Of a stretch of DNA of 64,000 nucleotides, positions 43,657 through 52,629 are shown in pieces; the first letter of the stretch is position 1, and each line of letters starts with the position of its first letter. The DNA is taken from positions 1-64,000 of the forward strand of contig CAYXCZ010000015.1 of the NCBI GenBank assembly GCA_964463695.1. Reading direction: 5' to 3'. The notes beneath the pieces were generated by a model, which was not told where the DNA came from, made no database searches, and saw only the letters and a program-made list of their open reading frames with translations. This DNA comes from JALNZU01 sp964463695. GTDB taxonomy: Bacteria > Bacteroidota > Bacteroidia > Bacteroidales > F082. A program made the translations under genes and the position numbers.

Positions 43657-46600
43657 ATGAAAACAAAAAGCAAAAAAGATATTTCAGAAGATCACTTTAT
43701 TGAAGAACTGAACCTTAAGCAAGAAAAAAGAACAGTGAATTTGGTAAGTGGTAAAGTGATTTTTGTTTCTGTATTTATGCTGATAATCAATATTATAAAT
43801 GAGAATTTATTGCTCTCTTTAATTTCTTCAAGTTATATAATTATTGGGTTAGTTGCACTTCTCTATTATAATAAAGCCAGAAATTTTGATCATTGGACCA
43901 CTTTTTTCCTTGTATTTACTTTGCTTGTTATGGTCATGCTATTTTATAATGGTGGAACCAAAGGAGCCGGAATTTTGTGGGTTTTCTTTTTCCCTTCACT
44001 TGCTTTTCATTATAAACCTTATCGTCAGGCAGTTATTTATTCATCAATATTATTTGTAACCCTACTTTTTTTGTTTGTTGTATCTCCTGCTCATTTCTAC
44101 CCCTCTCATTACGATCCGCTTTTCATGACAATTTATTTGCTCATCTTCGTTGGTATTGTTGGATTTCTTTTTGCCGAAAGCAAGCGCCGCGAAATAAACA
44201 ACAAGCTATTAAAGGAAAGTAAGGATCGGTTTTATACCCTGTTTAACCATCTTTCGATGGGTGTTGCTTTGATCGATTCAAACATGCATGTAATCGAGGC
44301 TAATCAAACTTTACGTAAATGGTATCCGAAGTTGCAAAAAAATGAAGGTGCATTGTGTTATGAATGTATGGGTGATACTCCTAAAACTGAAGTTTGCTCT
44401 GATTGTCAGGTGCATAAAGCAATGGCAGACGGGAAGGTTCATACGATTGAAAAAAACAGAATGCTTGGAAATAAAAATGGTTTCGTCAGGATTACAGCCA
44501 GTCCAATTTTTAATGAACAACGGAAAATAGTAGCTGTAATTGAAACAATTGAAGATGTTTCTGATCATGAAACCATAAAACAAGCCCTTCGAAGTAGTGA
44601 CAAAATTTTCAGTCAGGCACTTGATATGCTTTTTATTCTTGGATTTGATGGACATTTTAAAACCTTGAACCCTTCGTGGGAACGCTTGTTAGGTTGGTCG
44701 AAACATGATTTAATGACGCGTGCTTTTTTTGACCATGTTCATCCCGAGGATAAGGAACTTACTCGAAATATCCTTCAAATTCATAAAGAAGGTCAGGCTG
44801 ATTTAGCTTTTGAAAATCGTTTTTTATGTAAAGATGGATCAGTAAAATGGCTCTCATGGAAATCACTGTCCGACCAAAAAGATCAAATTATTTATGGGGT
44901 TGTCAGAGATATCACTGAAGAAAAAAATGCTGCTATTCGTTTGAAAAAGAGTGAACAACGCCTAAATGATCTCATTTCAAACCTGCCTGGATTTGTATAT
45001 AATTGCGCAAATGATCCTTTATGGACAGTAGATTTTATTAGTGACAATTGTGAAGAATTGACCGGATATTCTCCATCCGACCTGATTCATAACAAAACAA
45101 TTGCATTTGGTGATTTGATACATCCGGATGACCGTAAAAATGTTTGGGATATCTGGCAGAAAGCTCTTGAATCTAACACATTTTTTGAGGGTGAGTATCG
45201 TATCAATCATGCTGATGGTAGTGTGAGATGGTTTTTCGAGCGGGGAAAAGGTATTTACGATGAAACAGGACAATTATTGTATCTGCAAGGGTTTATATCG
45301 GAAATCACTGCATCAAAAGCAGCTGAAATTGCATTACGTGAAAGCGAATTGAAATTCAGGATTTTATCCAAATCCGCTTCAGCCGGTATTTACATGTACC
45401 GTAACGATCATTTTATAATGGCAAACCCGGCTGTAACGCTTATTACAGGTTATGAAGAAGAGGATTTGTTATCAAAATCGCTTGAAGATGTCGTACATCC
45501 TGATAACGTTGAGAAAGTAAAGGCAGTCAACAAGGCCAGGCTTGCTAATGAAGACATAACCAACCGCTATGAGTTAAGGATTCTAAAGGCAGATGGGAGT
45601 ACCATCTGGATTGACCATTCAGCTGATATTGTGATGGTAGATCAGCAGCCAACTGTAATTGGAACCTTTTTTGATATAACAGAAATGAGGCTGGCATCTG
45701 AAGCCTTACGCCGAAGCGATGAGCGGTATCGCCTCATAACCGGCAACACCTCCGACGTAATTTGGATTTTGAACCTCAACAAGGAAAAGTTCACTTATAT
45801 AAGTCCATCAATTTTTCAACTTAGAGGTTATACCCCGGAAGAAGCACTTTTAGAGTCACTTGAAGAAGCCTTGACTCCGCAATCAGCTGTTTTTGTAAAG
45901 GCACAACTGGAAGATAAATTGAAAGAATTTTTGCTCACAAATGATAGCAAAGCCAGTCAGCAGATTACTGAAATTCAGCAACCTTGTAAAGATGGCAGAA
46001 TTATCACTGTTGAAGTAGCAACCCATATACAAATCAATAAATCTGGTGATTTGGAAATTATTGGAGTGAGCCGAAATATTGATGACCGTAAGCGCATGGA
46101 GGCTGAGATATCATTTAATGCCTCTTTTCAAAAGCTTATCGCTGATATTTCAAAAAGTTTTATCCAAATGGATTCAACGAAAATCGATCAGGTAATGATT
46201 GAAGCATTACAGAAATGTGGCCGGTTTTTAAATGTTGATCGTACTTTTATGTTTCATTTTTCCAGCGATTTAAAAGGTATGACAAATTCCCATGAGTGGT
46301 GTGCCGAAAATGTGGAATCATTTAAGGATAGCCTTCAGGATATACAACTTGATTCGTTCAAATCACTCTCGAAAATCGTTCACGAGCGCCGACAGTTTTA
46401 TCTGCATGATATCGCTGATATTTCTGAGAATAGCTCCGAAGAAAAAACGCTTTTTAAACTTCGTAAAACGAAATCACTACTTGTAATGCCACTAATGAAA
46501 GATAACGTATTACTTGGTTATCTTGGCTTTGAAACTGTTTTTGAACATAAAAAGATCGAGCCTAATCAGTTGGATTTGTTGCAAGTTCTGGCAAATATCT

Positions 46601-47376
46601 TCTCCGATGTTTGGATGAAACTAAGACTTGACGCGATTTTAAATGATTATACAACTAAGTTAGCAGTAAGCAACGAAACCAAAGACCGGCTGTTTTCAAT
46701 AATTGCTCACGATTTACGAAGTCCGTTCACCTCATTTATTGGCTTATCAGAGTTAATGGCTGAAGATGAAGTATTTGATACAATGGAAGAAATGCGACAA
46801 CATGCAGCACAATTACATTTGTTGGCACTTTCCACCTACGATCTGCTCGATAACCTACTGCAATGGTCACGTTTGCAGGGTGGTGAAATTGTCCCTGTTG
46901 TTCAAACGAATCAGGTACATGAATTTATCAACAAAATGGTTGCCGTTTTATTGCCACAAATTGAACAAAAATACCTTCGGTTTTTCAATCAGGTCCCTAT
47001 CGGTTTAGTTGCGTCCTTTGATCCAAATATGATCGAGATTGTTGTTCGAAATCTACTCAGTAATGCCATGAAGTTTACGCATTCCGGCGGCAAAATTTGG
47101 ATTGAAGCCGAAATAGGAAAAGATGGCAATTTCATTTTAAGGGTCTTGGATTCTGGTATAGGAATTCCTTCAGCTATTGTGAATGAGTTATTCTCAGCAA
47201 GCAATCAAAAGGGGAGGATTGGCCTACATGGTGAGCGCAGCTCTGGCCTTGGATTGATGCTTTGTAAAGAGTTTGTTGAAAAACACCATGGAACTATTTC
47301 AGTTGAAAGTGTTGAAAACAAAGGGAGTACATTCATAATTCAACTACCTCAAAAGAATGATACATCACTAAACTAG
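43657..47376 (+). CDS. Membrane histidine kinase with five PAS domains and a GAF domain
   Basis: 1239 residues. About six transmembrane helices occupy residues 28-170. PAS domains follow at ~190-300, ~315-425, ~430-555, ~560-680 and ~685-815, then a GAF domain (~820-975). The phosphoacceptor is His1018 in SIIAHDLRSPFTSFI, and the ATPase domain has NLLSNAMKF, DSGIGIPS and SSGLGLMLCKEF. There is no receiver. The first PAS holds a four-cysteine cluster (C234, C237, C247, C250; two CxxC pairs nine residues apart) that could bind a metal or Fe-S cluster or act as a redox switch. The gene follows the hybrid kinase by 28 bases. Confidence 0.92.
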   Translation: MKTKSKKDISEDHFIEELNLKQEKRTVNLVSGKVIFVSVFMLIINIINENLLLSLISSSYIIIGLVALLYYNKARNFDHWTTFFLVFTLLVMVMLFYNGGTKGAGILWVFFFPSLAFHYKPYRQAVIYSSILFVTLLFLFVVSPAHFYPSHYDPLFMTIYLLIFVGIVGFLFAESKRREINNKLLKESKDRFYTLFNHLSMGVALIDSNMHVIEANQTLRKWYPKLQKNEGALCYECMGDTPKTEVCSDCQVHKAMADGKVHTIEKNRMLGNKNGFVRITASPIFNEQRKIVAVIETIEDVSDHETIKQALRSSDKIFSQALDMLFILGFDGHFKTLNPSWERLLGWSKHDLMTRAFFDHVHPEDKELTRNILQIHKEGQADLAFENRFLCKDGSVKWLSWKSLSDQKDQIIYGVVRDITEEKNAAIRLKKSEQRLNDLISNLPGFVYNCANDPLWTVDFISDNCEELTGYSPSDLIHNKTIAFGDLIHPDDRKNVWDIWQKALESNTFFEGEYRINHADGSVRWFFERGKGIYDETGQLLYLQGFISEITASKAAEIALRESELKFRILSKSASAGIYMYRNDHFIMANPAVTLITGYEEEDLLSKSLEDVVHPDNVEKVKAVNKARLANEDITNRYELRILKADGSTIWIDHSADIVMVDQQPTVIGTFFDITEMRLASEALRRSDERYRLITGNTSDVIWILNLNKEKFTYISPSIFQLRGYTPEEALLESLEEALTPQSAVFVKAQLEDKLKEFLLTNDSKASQQITEIQQPCKDGRIITVEVATHIQINKSGDLEIIGVSRNIDDRKRMEAEISFNASFQKLIADISKSFIQMDSTKIDQVMIEALQKCGRFLNVDRTFMFHFSSDLKGMTNSHEWCAENVESFKDSLQDIQLDSFKSLSKIVHERRQFYLHDIADISENSSEEKTLFKLRKTKSLLVMPLMKDNVLLGYLGFETVFEHKKIEPNQLDLLQVLANIFSDVWMKLRLDAILNDYTTKLAVSNETKDRLFSIIAHDLRSPFTSFIGLSELMAEDEVFDTMEEMRQHAAQLHLLALSTYDLLDNLLQWSRLQGGEIVPVVQTNQVHEFINKMVAVLLPQIEQKYLRFFNQVPIGLVASFDPNMIEIVVRNLLSNAMKFTHSGGKIWIEAEIGKDGNFILRVLDSGIGIPSAIVNELFSASNQKGRIGLHGERSSGLGLMLCKEFVEKHHGTISVESVENKGSTFIIQLPQKNDTSLN

Positions 47377-47619
47377 TCTGTTAATTAAAAAGATTGTTTA
47401 ATGATGATATTGTGTGAGATATTTGAGATAAAAGAAAGCTAAACCTGACAGAATTAAAAATTCAATGGAGTTTTATCTTTCATAGTTCCAGTTAGTTTAG
47501 TATTTTGAAATAGTGCAAATATGACAGATTCTTAGTAGAAGATTTTTTTAAAAGTGATTTTTATGTCTTGATTTTTATGAAAAAATTACGTTTTGCTGGA
47601 AAATGTTGCTTTTTTACAT

Positions 47620-47627
47620 TACTTTTG
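47620..47627 (+). promoter_or_regulatory. -7 promoter element of the 7TM histidine kinase gene
   Basis: TACTTTTG matches TAnnTTTG, 20 bases before the ATG at 47647. A TTTTG lies 24 bases upstream, slightly too far for a standard -33. The 270-base gap to the previous gene holds nothing else recognisable. Confidence 0.45.
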
Positions 47628-47646
47628 CTTTACATAGGATAATATT

Positions 47647-49437
47647 ATGCTACTGTTTGTAATGACATTAAAACCAAATGCTTTGGCTCTCTCGCTGTTG
47701 ATTCCTGTAATTGTATCTGCCATTCTTGCAATTGAAGCGTGGAGACCGCGATATGCCCCAAGAGGTAAAGTTTTTGCTTTGCTTATGTTTGCAATTGGTT
47801 TATGGTCAGCGGCATATGCGCTTGAACTTGCAAGTGTTTCGCGCGAAGCAATGCTTTTCTGGCTGAAAGTTGAGTATCTGGCTATCCCTTATATTTCTGT
47901 CCTTATGCTGTTGGTAATACTTCAGTTCTCAGGTTTGAACACCTTTATTAGTAGCCGACACATAGGTTTTTTGCTTATCATTCCTGTTCTAACTATGTTT
48001 TTGAGCATCACGCATGAGTACCATTCACTGTATTATAAAGATGTAACTGTAAATACATCAGGTAATTTTCCTTTGCTGCAATTGTCTCTTGGTCCATGGT
48101 ATTATGTTCATGTAATCTATTCCTACGTAATCATTCTGTATTCTGTGGCTGTTTTGTCGAAGAAACTCTATTATCAAAGGTCACTTTTCAGAAATCAATT
48201 AATATTTATGTTAATCGCTGTTATCATTCCCCTGGCTACTTTTACAGTGTATTTTGCTGGTTTGATGCCTGTGAAAAATATTGATCCAACTCCTTTTGCA
48301 TTTGCTGCTTCCGGTTTAGCTATGTCAGTAAGTATTCTTAAATTCAGGATGCTCGACTTGATGCCAATTGCCCGCGAGCATGTTTTCCGAAGCATGGGTG
48401 ATGGTTTAGTGATCCTGGATAAAAAAAGCCGTTTGGTTGATTGCAATCCAATGACAATCAATGTATTTGGTTGGAATAAAATACCTTACGGAACCTCATC
48501 AGATCAACTTTGGCATAATTATCCTAAGGTCATTGAATTATTATCTGTTTACGGCTCTGAAATAAGGGAATTTAGTACCGTAATTAATGGTAAAGAACAT
48601 GTCTATTTGGGCTCAGCTTCCGATATAAAAAATCACAAAAAGGATGTCGTAGGTAAGTTGATCGTGATTCATGATATAACTCAGAGGCATGTTTTACAGG
48701 AAACCATTAGAAAAAGTGAAGAAAAACTCCGGCTACTTAATGCTGAAAAAGATAAACTTTTTTCAATTATAGCACATGACCTTCGTGGTCCAATTGGCGC
48801 TTTTTCAAAACTAACAGAAATGTTTCTTACTGAGAATGATCTCACTGCCGGTGAAATGAAAACCATTGCTACTGATATGAACCACTCTGCTCAGTCGTTG
48901 CAGGGTTTATTGGAAAACTTGCTCCAATGGTCACGAATGCAGCGTGACGACGTAACCATAAAAAAGCAATATTTATATGTAAAACCATTGGTAGATAAAT
49001 CCCTGGACTTGCTTCGGGAGCCTGTCTTAAGCAAATCCCTTTTCATAAAAAATATGGTTCCGGTTAATCTAATGGTTTATGCTGATGAAAACATGCTCCA
49101 AACAGTGCTTCGTAACTTGTTGTCGAATGCTATAAAATTTACTCCAAAAGGCGGAAATATTATCATTCAATCTAAAGAAACTGATGGAAATGCCAACATC
49201 AAAGTGCGTGATACTGGTATAGGAATTCCTGCTGAAATGATCGCTCAGCTTTATAATTTTGAACAAAAAACCGGTCGACAAGGTACTGAGGGCGAACCAA
49301 GTACAGGTCTTGGGCTAATTCTTTGCAAAGATTTTATTGAGAAAAATGGCGGTATCCTTGAAGTCGAAAGCGAAGAAGGTAAGGGTTCTACTTTTAGTTT
49401 TACTGTGCCTTTGCATAATGCTGTTGTTGTTAGCTAA
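47647..49437 (+). CDS. Histidine kinase with N-terminal 7TM sensor and PAS domain
   Basis: 596 residues. The first ~225 residues match the seven-helix N-terminal region found in many kinases, with WSAAYALELAS and FWLKVEYLAIPYISVLMLL. A PAS domain (~240-350, SMGDGLVILDKKSRLVDCN) and a short coiled coil lead to the phosphoacceptor His377 in SIIAHDLRGPIGAF. The ATPase domain has NLLSNAIKF, DTGIGIPAEM and STGLGLILCKDF. There is no receiver. A separate -7 element and the longer gap suggest it has its own transcript, though it belongs to the same family as the kinases upstream. Confidence 0.92.
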   Translation: MLLFVMTLKPNALALSLLIPVIVSAILAIEAWRPRYAPRGKVFALLMFAIGLWSAAYALELASVSREAMLFWLKVEYLAIPYISVLMLLVILQFSGLNTFISSRHIGFLLIIPVLTMFLSITHEYHSLYYKDVTVNTSGNFPLLQLSLGPWYYVHVIYSYVIILYSVAVLSKKLYYQRSLFRNQLIFMLIAVIIPLATFTVYFAGLMPVKNIDPTPFAFAASGLAMSVSILKFRMLDLMPIAREHVFRSMGDGLVILDKKSRLVDCNPMTINVFGWNKIPYGTSSDQLWHNYPKVIELLSVYGSEIREFSTVINGKEHVYLGSASDIKNHKKDVVGKLIVIHDITQRHVLQETIRKSEEKLRLLNAEKDKLFSIIAHDLRGPIGAFSKLTEMFLTENDLTAGEMKTIATDMNHSAQSLQGLLENLLQWSRMQRDDVTIKKQYLYVKPLVDKSLDLLREPVLSKSLFIKNMVPVNLMVYADENMLQTVLRNLLSNAIKFTPKGGNIIIQSKETDGNANIKVRDTGIGIPAEMIAQLYNFEQKTGRQGTEGEPSTGLGLILCKDFIEKNGGILEVESEEGKGSTFSFTVPLHNAVVVS

Positions 49438-49497
49438 TTCTTTTGTAATGACGAATTTTTGCAAACGCTCAACTTTAATTTCACATACTAGTTATTT

Positions 49498-50313
49498 CTA
49501 AATATTTTCCATTAATTTGCTTATCAACAACTTAAGGTTTACACCTCCACGTGCTGCGTGTTTCAAAATGGATGCAATCGATGCTTCTTCCAAATGATCC
49601 GGATCACATAAGTCGGTAATAACAGAAATAGCGACAACCTTAAGTCCCATATGCCTGGCAACAATTACCTCAGGTACAGTTGACATTCCAACTACATCAG
49701 CACCGGCCATCTTCAAAAATCGATACTCTGATCTTGTTTCTAAACTCGGTCCTATCCAGGCCGCATAAACACCTTCGTGAAGTTCAATCCCGGTTTCGGT
49801 TGCGATATTTTTAAGTTTAAGGTTAATACCAGCATCATATGGACGGCTCATATCCGGAAAACGGGGTCCAAGTTCATTAATGTTTTTGCCAACAAGTGGA
49901 TTTGTTGGAAGAAAGTTGATATGATCATCGAGCAACATCAACTCACCTGCCTTAAAGTTGGGGTTTAACGCCCCGCAGGCATTAGATGCAATTAATAGAT
50001 TGATACCTAGTAACTTGAAAACCCTTATTGGAAAAGTAACCTCATCCATTGAATAACCTTCATAAAAATGGAAACGTCCTTTCATTACAACAACAGGCCG
50101 GTTATGAATAGTTCCAAAGAGCAAACACCCTGCATGCCCTTCTACAGTTGAAGTAACAAAATGAGGAATATTTTCATAAGGAATCTCCTCACTTACCTCC
50201 ATAATATCAAAGGTGTCACCCAATCCTGTACCCAGGATAATCCCCGTAAGAGGAGATATATTGGTTCGACTTCTGATGTAATCTGCAGCCTCGCTTATTT
50301 TTTGATAGTTCAT
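49498..50313 (-). CDS. Purine nucleoside phosphorylase (trimeric type)
   Basis: 271 residues, the size of trimeric PNP rather than the hexameric DeoD. Visible features are the phosphate-binding GTGLGD near the start, the conserved SNACGALNPNFKAGELMLLDDHIN, and GMSTVPEVIVARHMGLKVVAISVITD near the C-terminus, which contacts the base. It splits inosine and guanosine with phosphate in purine salvage. It is convergent with the kinase gene and stands alone. Confidence 0.95.
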   Translation of the reverse strand: MNYQKISEAADYIRSRTNISPLTGIILGTGLGDTFDIMEVSEEIPYENIPHFVTSTVEGHAGCLLFGTIHNRPVVVMKGRFHFYEGYSMDEVTFPIRVFKLLGINLLIASNACGALNPNFKAGELMLLDDHINFLPTNPLVGKNINELGPRFPDMSRPYDAGINLKLKNIATETGIELHEGVYAAWIGPSLETRSEYRFLKMAGADVVGMSTVPEVIVARHMGLKVVAISVITDLCDPDHLEEASIASILKHAARGGVNLKLLISKLMENI

Positions 50314-50630
50314 GTGTTAATTTTGTTTGATGCGCAAGTTAACAATTCATATAATGCCTTCTACTCATTCTGAAATTTTATTCGAACATGAGGGTAGTAC
50401 AGATAGGGAATAACGTATGATCAAAATCTATTTTTTATAATGGTTGATGCCTGGTTAAAGAAAGTGGTCAAATAATTCAAAGTAAAGTTTTGACTTCAGT
50501 AATAATGCCATCCATAAACACAGGTGATCATTGCAAGTGCCAGGAATGGCAATGACACTTGGTTTTAAATAATGGAATGTTTAGGAAAAGAATTAACGAA
50601 GAACAAACAATGAACTTATTGGGATATAAA
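50314..50630. other. Intergenic region with a hairpin but no gene
   Basis: The 317 bases between the PNP gene and the ychF stop are A/T-rich. At 50538-50551 there is a small perfect hairpin (TGCCA-ggaa-TGGCA), flanked by a partly matching CAAG/CTTG. It has no T tract, so it is not a convincing terminator. No open frame of credible coding character is present. Confidence 0.5.
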
Positions 50631-51728
50631 TTAAACGTTGAACCTGATGTGTAGAATGTCACCATCACCAATTACATAGTTTTTGCCTTCCACTTTAAAT
50701 TTTCCGGCGTCTTTTACTGCTTGTTCTGTTTTATAGTGAATGAAGTCATCATATTTCATGACTTCAGCTCTGATAAAACCACGTTCAAGATCGGAATGAA
50801 TGACGCCGGCAGCCTGAGGTGCTGTCATTCCTTTTTTAATAGTCCACGCCCTCACTTCTTTTGGTCCTGCAGTAAAAAATGACTGAAGATTCAGCAATTT
50901 ATATGCCGCCATGATAAGCTTATTAACCCCGGGTTCGCTCAAACCGGCGTCAGAAAGAAAAACCTGACGGTCATCTTCATCTTCCAGTTCAGCTATTTCT
51001 GCTTCTAGCTTACCTGCAATTACAATCACTTCGGTTTCAACACCGGTGAGTGCTTTTTTAACAGCGTCGGCATAAGCATTTCCAGTCGTTGCAGCTTTAT
51101 CATCAACATTGCAAACGTATATAACAGGCTTTGCTGTAAGTAGTTGCAGATCCTGAATATATTTTTTATCTTCTTCATCCACCTCAGCGGTTCTGGCATT
51201 ACCGAAATTTTCCAGATGATCCTGGTAAATTTTCAACACATCAAGGGTCTTTTTCGCATCTTTATCACCCAATTTTACCAGTTTTTCGGTACGTTGCATT
51301 TTACGCATCACAAGGTCCAAATCACGCACCTGCAACTCAAGATCAACGATTTCCATATCTCTTACCGGGTCAACAGAGCCCTCAATATGAGGTAGTGAAG
51401 GATCATCAAAACACCTTAAAACATGAATCAAGGCATCCATTTGCTGAATGTCGGCTAAGAACTTATTTCCCACTCCTTCACCCTGACTGGCACCTTTAGC
51501 AAGCCCCGGAACATCGACTATTTCAACTGTAGCAGGAATAATTTTCACTGATCGGATTAATTTATCTATTTCTGTCAAACGTTGATCAGGCACTTCGACC
51601 ATGCCAATATTTGATTTTGTTGCACTGAAAGCAAAACTTGAAGCCTCAGCTTTAGTGTTTGACATACAGTTGAATATGGTAGTTTTTCCAGTGTTGGTGA
51701 TGCCGATAATGCCACAGTTTAAGGCCAT
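50631..51728 (-). CDS. ychF: Ribosome-binding ATPase/GTPase YchF (EngD)
   Basis: 365 residues, normal length. The P-loop is GITNTGKTT at the N-terminus, followed by DVPGLAKGASQGEGVGNKFL (G3), which is nearly invariant in YchF. The G4 position reads CNVDD instead of NKxD; YchF proteins are known for an altered G4 that favours ATP over GTP. A helical coiled domain lies in the middle, and the C-terminal TGS domain starts near FFTAGPKEVRAWTIKKG. It is a conserved cytosolic protein linked to ribosomes and stress responses. It has its own promoter. Confidence 0.96.
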   Translation of the reverse strand: MALNCGIIGITNTGKTTIFNCMSNTKAEASSFAFSATKSNIGMVEVPDQRLTEIDKLIRSVKIIPATVEIVDVPGLAKGASQGEGVGNKFLADIQQMDALIHVLRCFDDPSLPHIEGSVDPVRDMEIVDLELQVRDLDLVMRKMQRTEKLVKLGDKDAKKTLDVLKIYQDHLENFGNARTAEVDEEDKKYIQDLQLLTAKPVIYVCNVDDKAATTGNAYADAVKKALTGVETEVIVIAGKLEAEIAELEDEDDRQVFLSDAGLSEPGVNKLIMAAYKLLNLQSFFTAGPKEVRAWTIKKGMTAPQAAGVIHSDLERGFIRAEVMKYDDFIHYKTEQAVKDAGKFKVEGKNYVIGDGDILHIRFNV

Positions 51729-51762
51729 AATAAAATGATTTGATTAAGAGATTTGAGGGGTG

Positions 51763-51792
51763 CAAAGTTAAGGATTTTGACGCTGTGTCAAA
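51763..51792 (-). promoter_or_regulatory. ychF promoter (-33/-7)
   Basis: On the minus strand TTTG (51792-51789), 18 bases, then TAACTTTG (51770-51763). Transcription should begin near 51756, about 28 bases before the start codon. Confidence 0.7.
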
Positions 51793-51810
51793 AAAATAAA
51801 TAAAAGAGAC

Positions 51811-51841
51811 TTGCAAGCTATATAATTCTTTTCTATTTTTG
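51811..51841 (+). promoter_or_regulatory. tRNA-Gln promoter (-33/-7)
   Basis: TTG (51811-51813), 20 bases, then TATTTTTG (51834-51841). Transcription should begin near 51848, about 19 bases before the mature tRNA. It points away from the ychF promoter. Confidence 0.65.
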
Positions 51842-51866
51842 CAGCCCGTTTCAACAATTGAAACAT

Positions 51867-51937
51867 TGTCCAATGGTGTAATGGTAGCACTGCAGATTTT
51901 GGTTCTGCCTGTCTAGGTTCGAATCCTGGTTGGACAA
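51867..51937 (+). tRNA. tRNA-Gln (anticodon UUG)
   Basis: The acceptor stem TGTCCAA pairs with TTGGACA, with A as discriminator base. The anticodon stem GCAGA/TCTGC encloses the loop TTTTGGT with anticodon TTG. The T arm contains GGTTCGAATCC. Length is 71 bases and the CCA end is not encoded. Confidence 0.95.
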
Positions 51938-51941
51938 CAGC

Positions 51942-51976
51942 AAAACCTGATACTCAAGGGTAGCAGGTTTTTTTTG
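51942..51976 (+). terminator. Intrinsic terminator after tRNA-Gln
   Basis: AAAACCTG and TAC arms pair with GTA and CAGGTTTT (one mismatch between the two helices) and run into a T tract. It starts five bases after the tRNA. Confidence 0.85.
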
Positions 51977-52067
51977 TTTGCTTCGGTTAATGAAGAATTT
52001 TTTAAAGTGATTTGTAATCATTTCAAAAGATTTGACATAGAATACCTTTTATTCTGGCAAAATTTTG

Positions 52068-52075
52068 TATTTTTG
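52068..52075 (+). promoter_or_regulatory. -7 promoter element of the rimP-nusA-infB operon
   Basis: TATTTTTG matches TAnnTTTG. Transcription would begin near 52082, leaving a leader of about 64 bases before the rimP ATG. No standard -33 box is seen. The tRNA terminator upstream isolates the operon from tRNA transcription. Confidence 0.55.
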
Positions 52076-52106
52076 CAAAGTTTTTGCGGGGAGATAACGA
52101 ATTTTG

Positions 52107-52129
52107 GGGGGCAAAAGTCCCCTTTTTTT
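52107..52129 (+). terminator. Terminator-like hairpin in the rimP-nusA-infB leader
   Basis: GGGGGC-AAAA-GTCCCC forms a compact six-base-pair stem (one G-U pair) with a tetraloop, followed directly by seven T. This is the form of an intrinsic terminator, yet it lies between the promoter and the first gene. A competing stem TTTTG (52102-52106) / CAAAA (52112-52116) uses part of the same bases. The likely role is transcription attenuation of the operon. Confidence 0.7.
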
Positions 52130-52145
52130 GTATAAAACAGTAATT

Positions 52146-52610
52146 ATGCTCAGTAAAGAGTTACTTAAGGAGTGGGTAAATGAGGTGTTGGAAAACACTG
52201 ACCGGTTTTTAGTTGATATCGCTATCAAAAATGACGATTTAATTTTGGTTTTTCTGGATTCAGACACCTCTTTAAATATTGATCATTGTGTGGAAGTGAG
52301 TCGTCATATCGAAAGCAAGCTGAATCGCGATGAGGAAGATTATGAGCTACGCGTCTCATCTTCAGGATTGGATCATCCGTTGTCATTGCCCAGACAATAT
52401 GTAAAGAATATTGGAAGAAGTATCCGTCTTGAGTTAAATGACGGTAGCAGTCACCTTGGAAAAATCATTAGTGCTGATGATCAAAAGGTTACGATAGAAG
52501 AAATAATCGAAAAAAAGCGTAACAAAATTAAACAGCAAGAAACAGCAGGCGAACTTACCGTCGCCTATAGTGATATTAAAGAGGGTTGGCCCGTAATCAG
52601 TTTCAATTAA
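52146..52610 (+). CDS. rimP: Ribosome maturation factor RimP
   Basis: 154 residues from the ATG at 52146, close to the usual 150. The core motif YELRVSSSGLDHPL corresponds to the family's conserved EVSSPGLDRPL-type segment, and the C-terminal SH3-like barrel follows. RimP helps late assembly of the 30S subunit. It is first in the usual rimP-nusA-infB order, with nusA 19 bases downstream. A longer frame from TTG 52104 is rejected because it would begin inside the leader hairpin. Confidence 0.94.
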   Translation: MLSKELLKEWVNEVLENTDRFLVDIAIKNDDLILVFLDSDTSLNIDHCVEVSRHIESKLNRDEEDYELRVSSSGLDHPLSLPRQYVKNIGRSIRLELNDGSSHLGKIISADDQKVTIEEIIEKKRNKIKQQETAGELTVAYSDIKEGWPVISFN

Positions 52611-52629
52611 TCAACACATTATATTCCAA

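Noticed and set aside
50538..50551. Hairpin as a ychF terminator
   Set aside because: No T tract follows in the ychF direction, and it lies about 80 bases from the stop codon.
52104..52145. TTG start that would lengthen RimP by 14 residues
   Set aside because: It lies inside the leader hairpin and gives residues not found in RimP; the ATG at 52146 gives the normal length.
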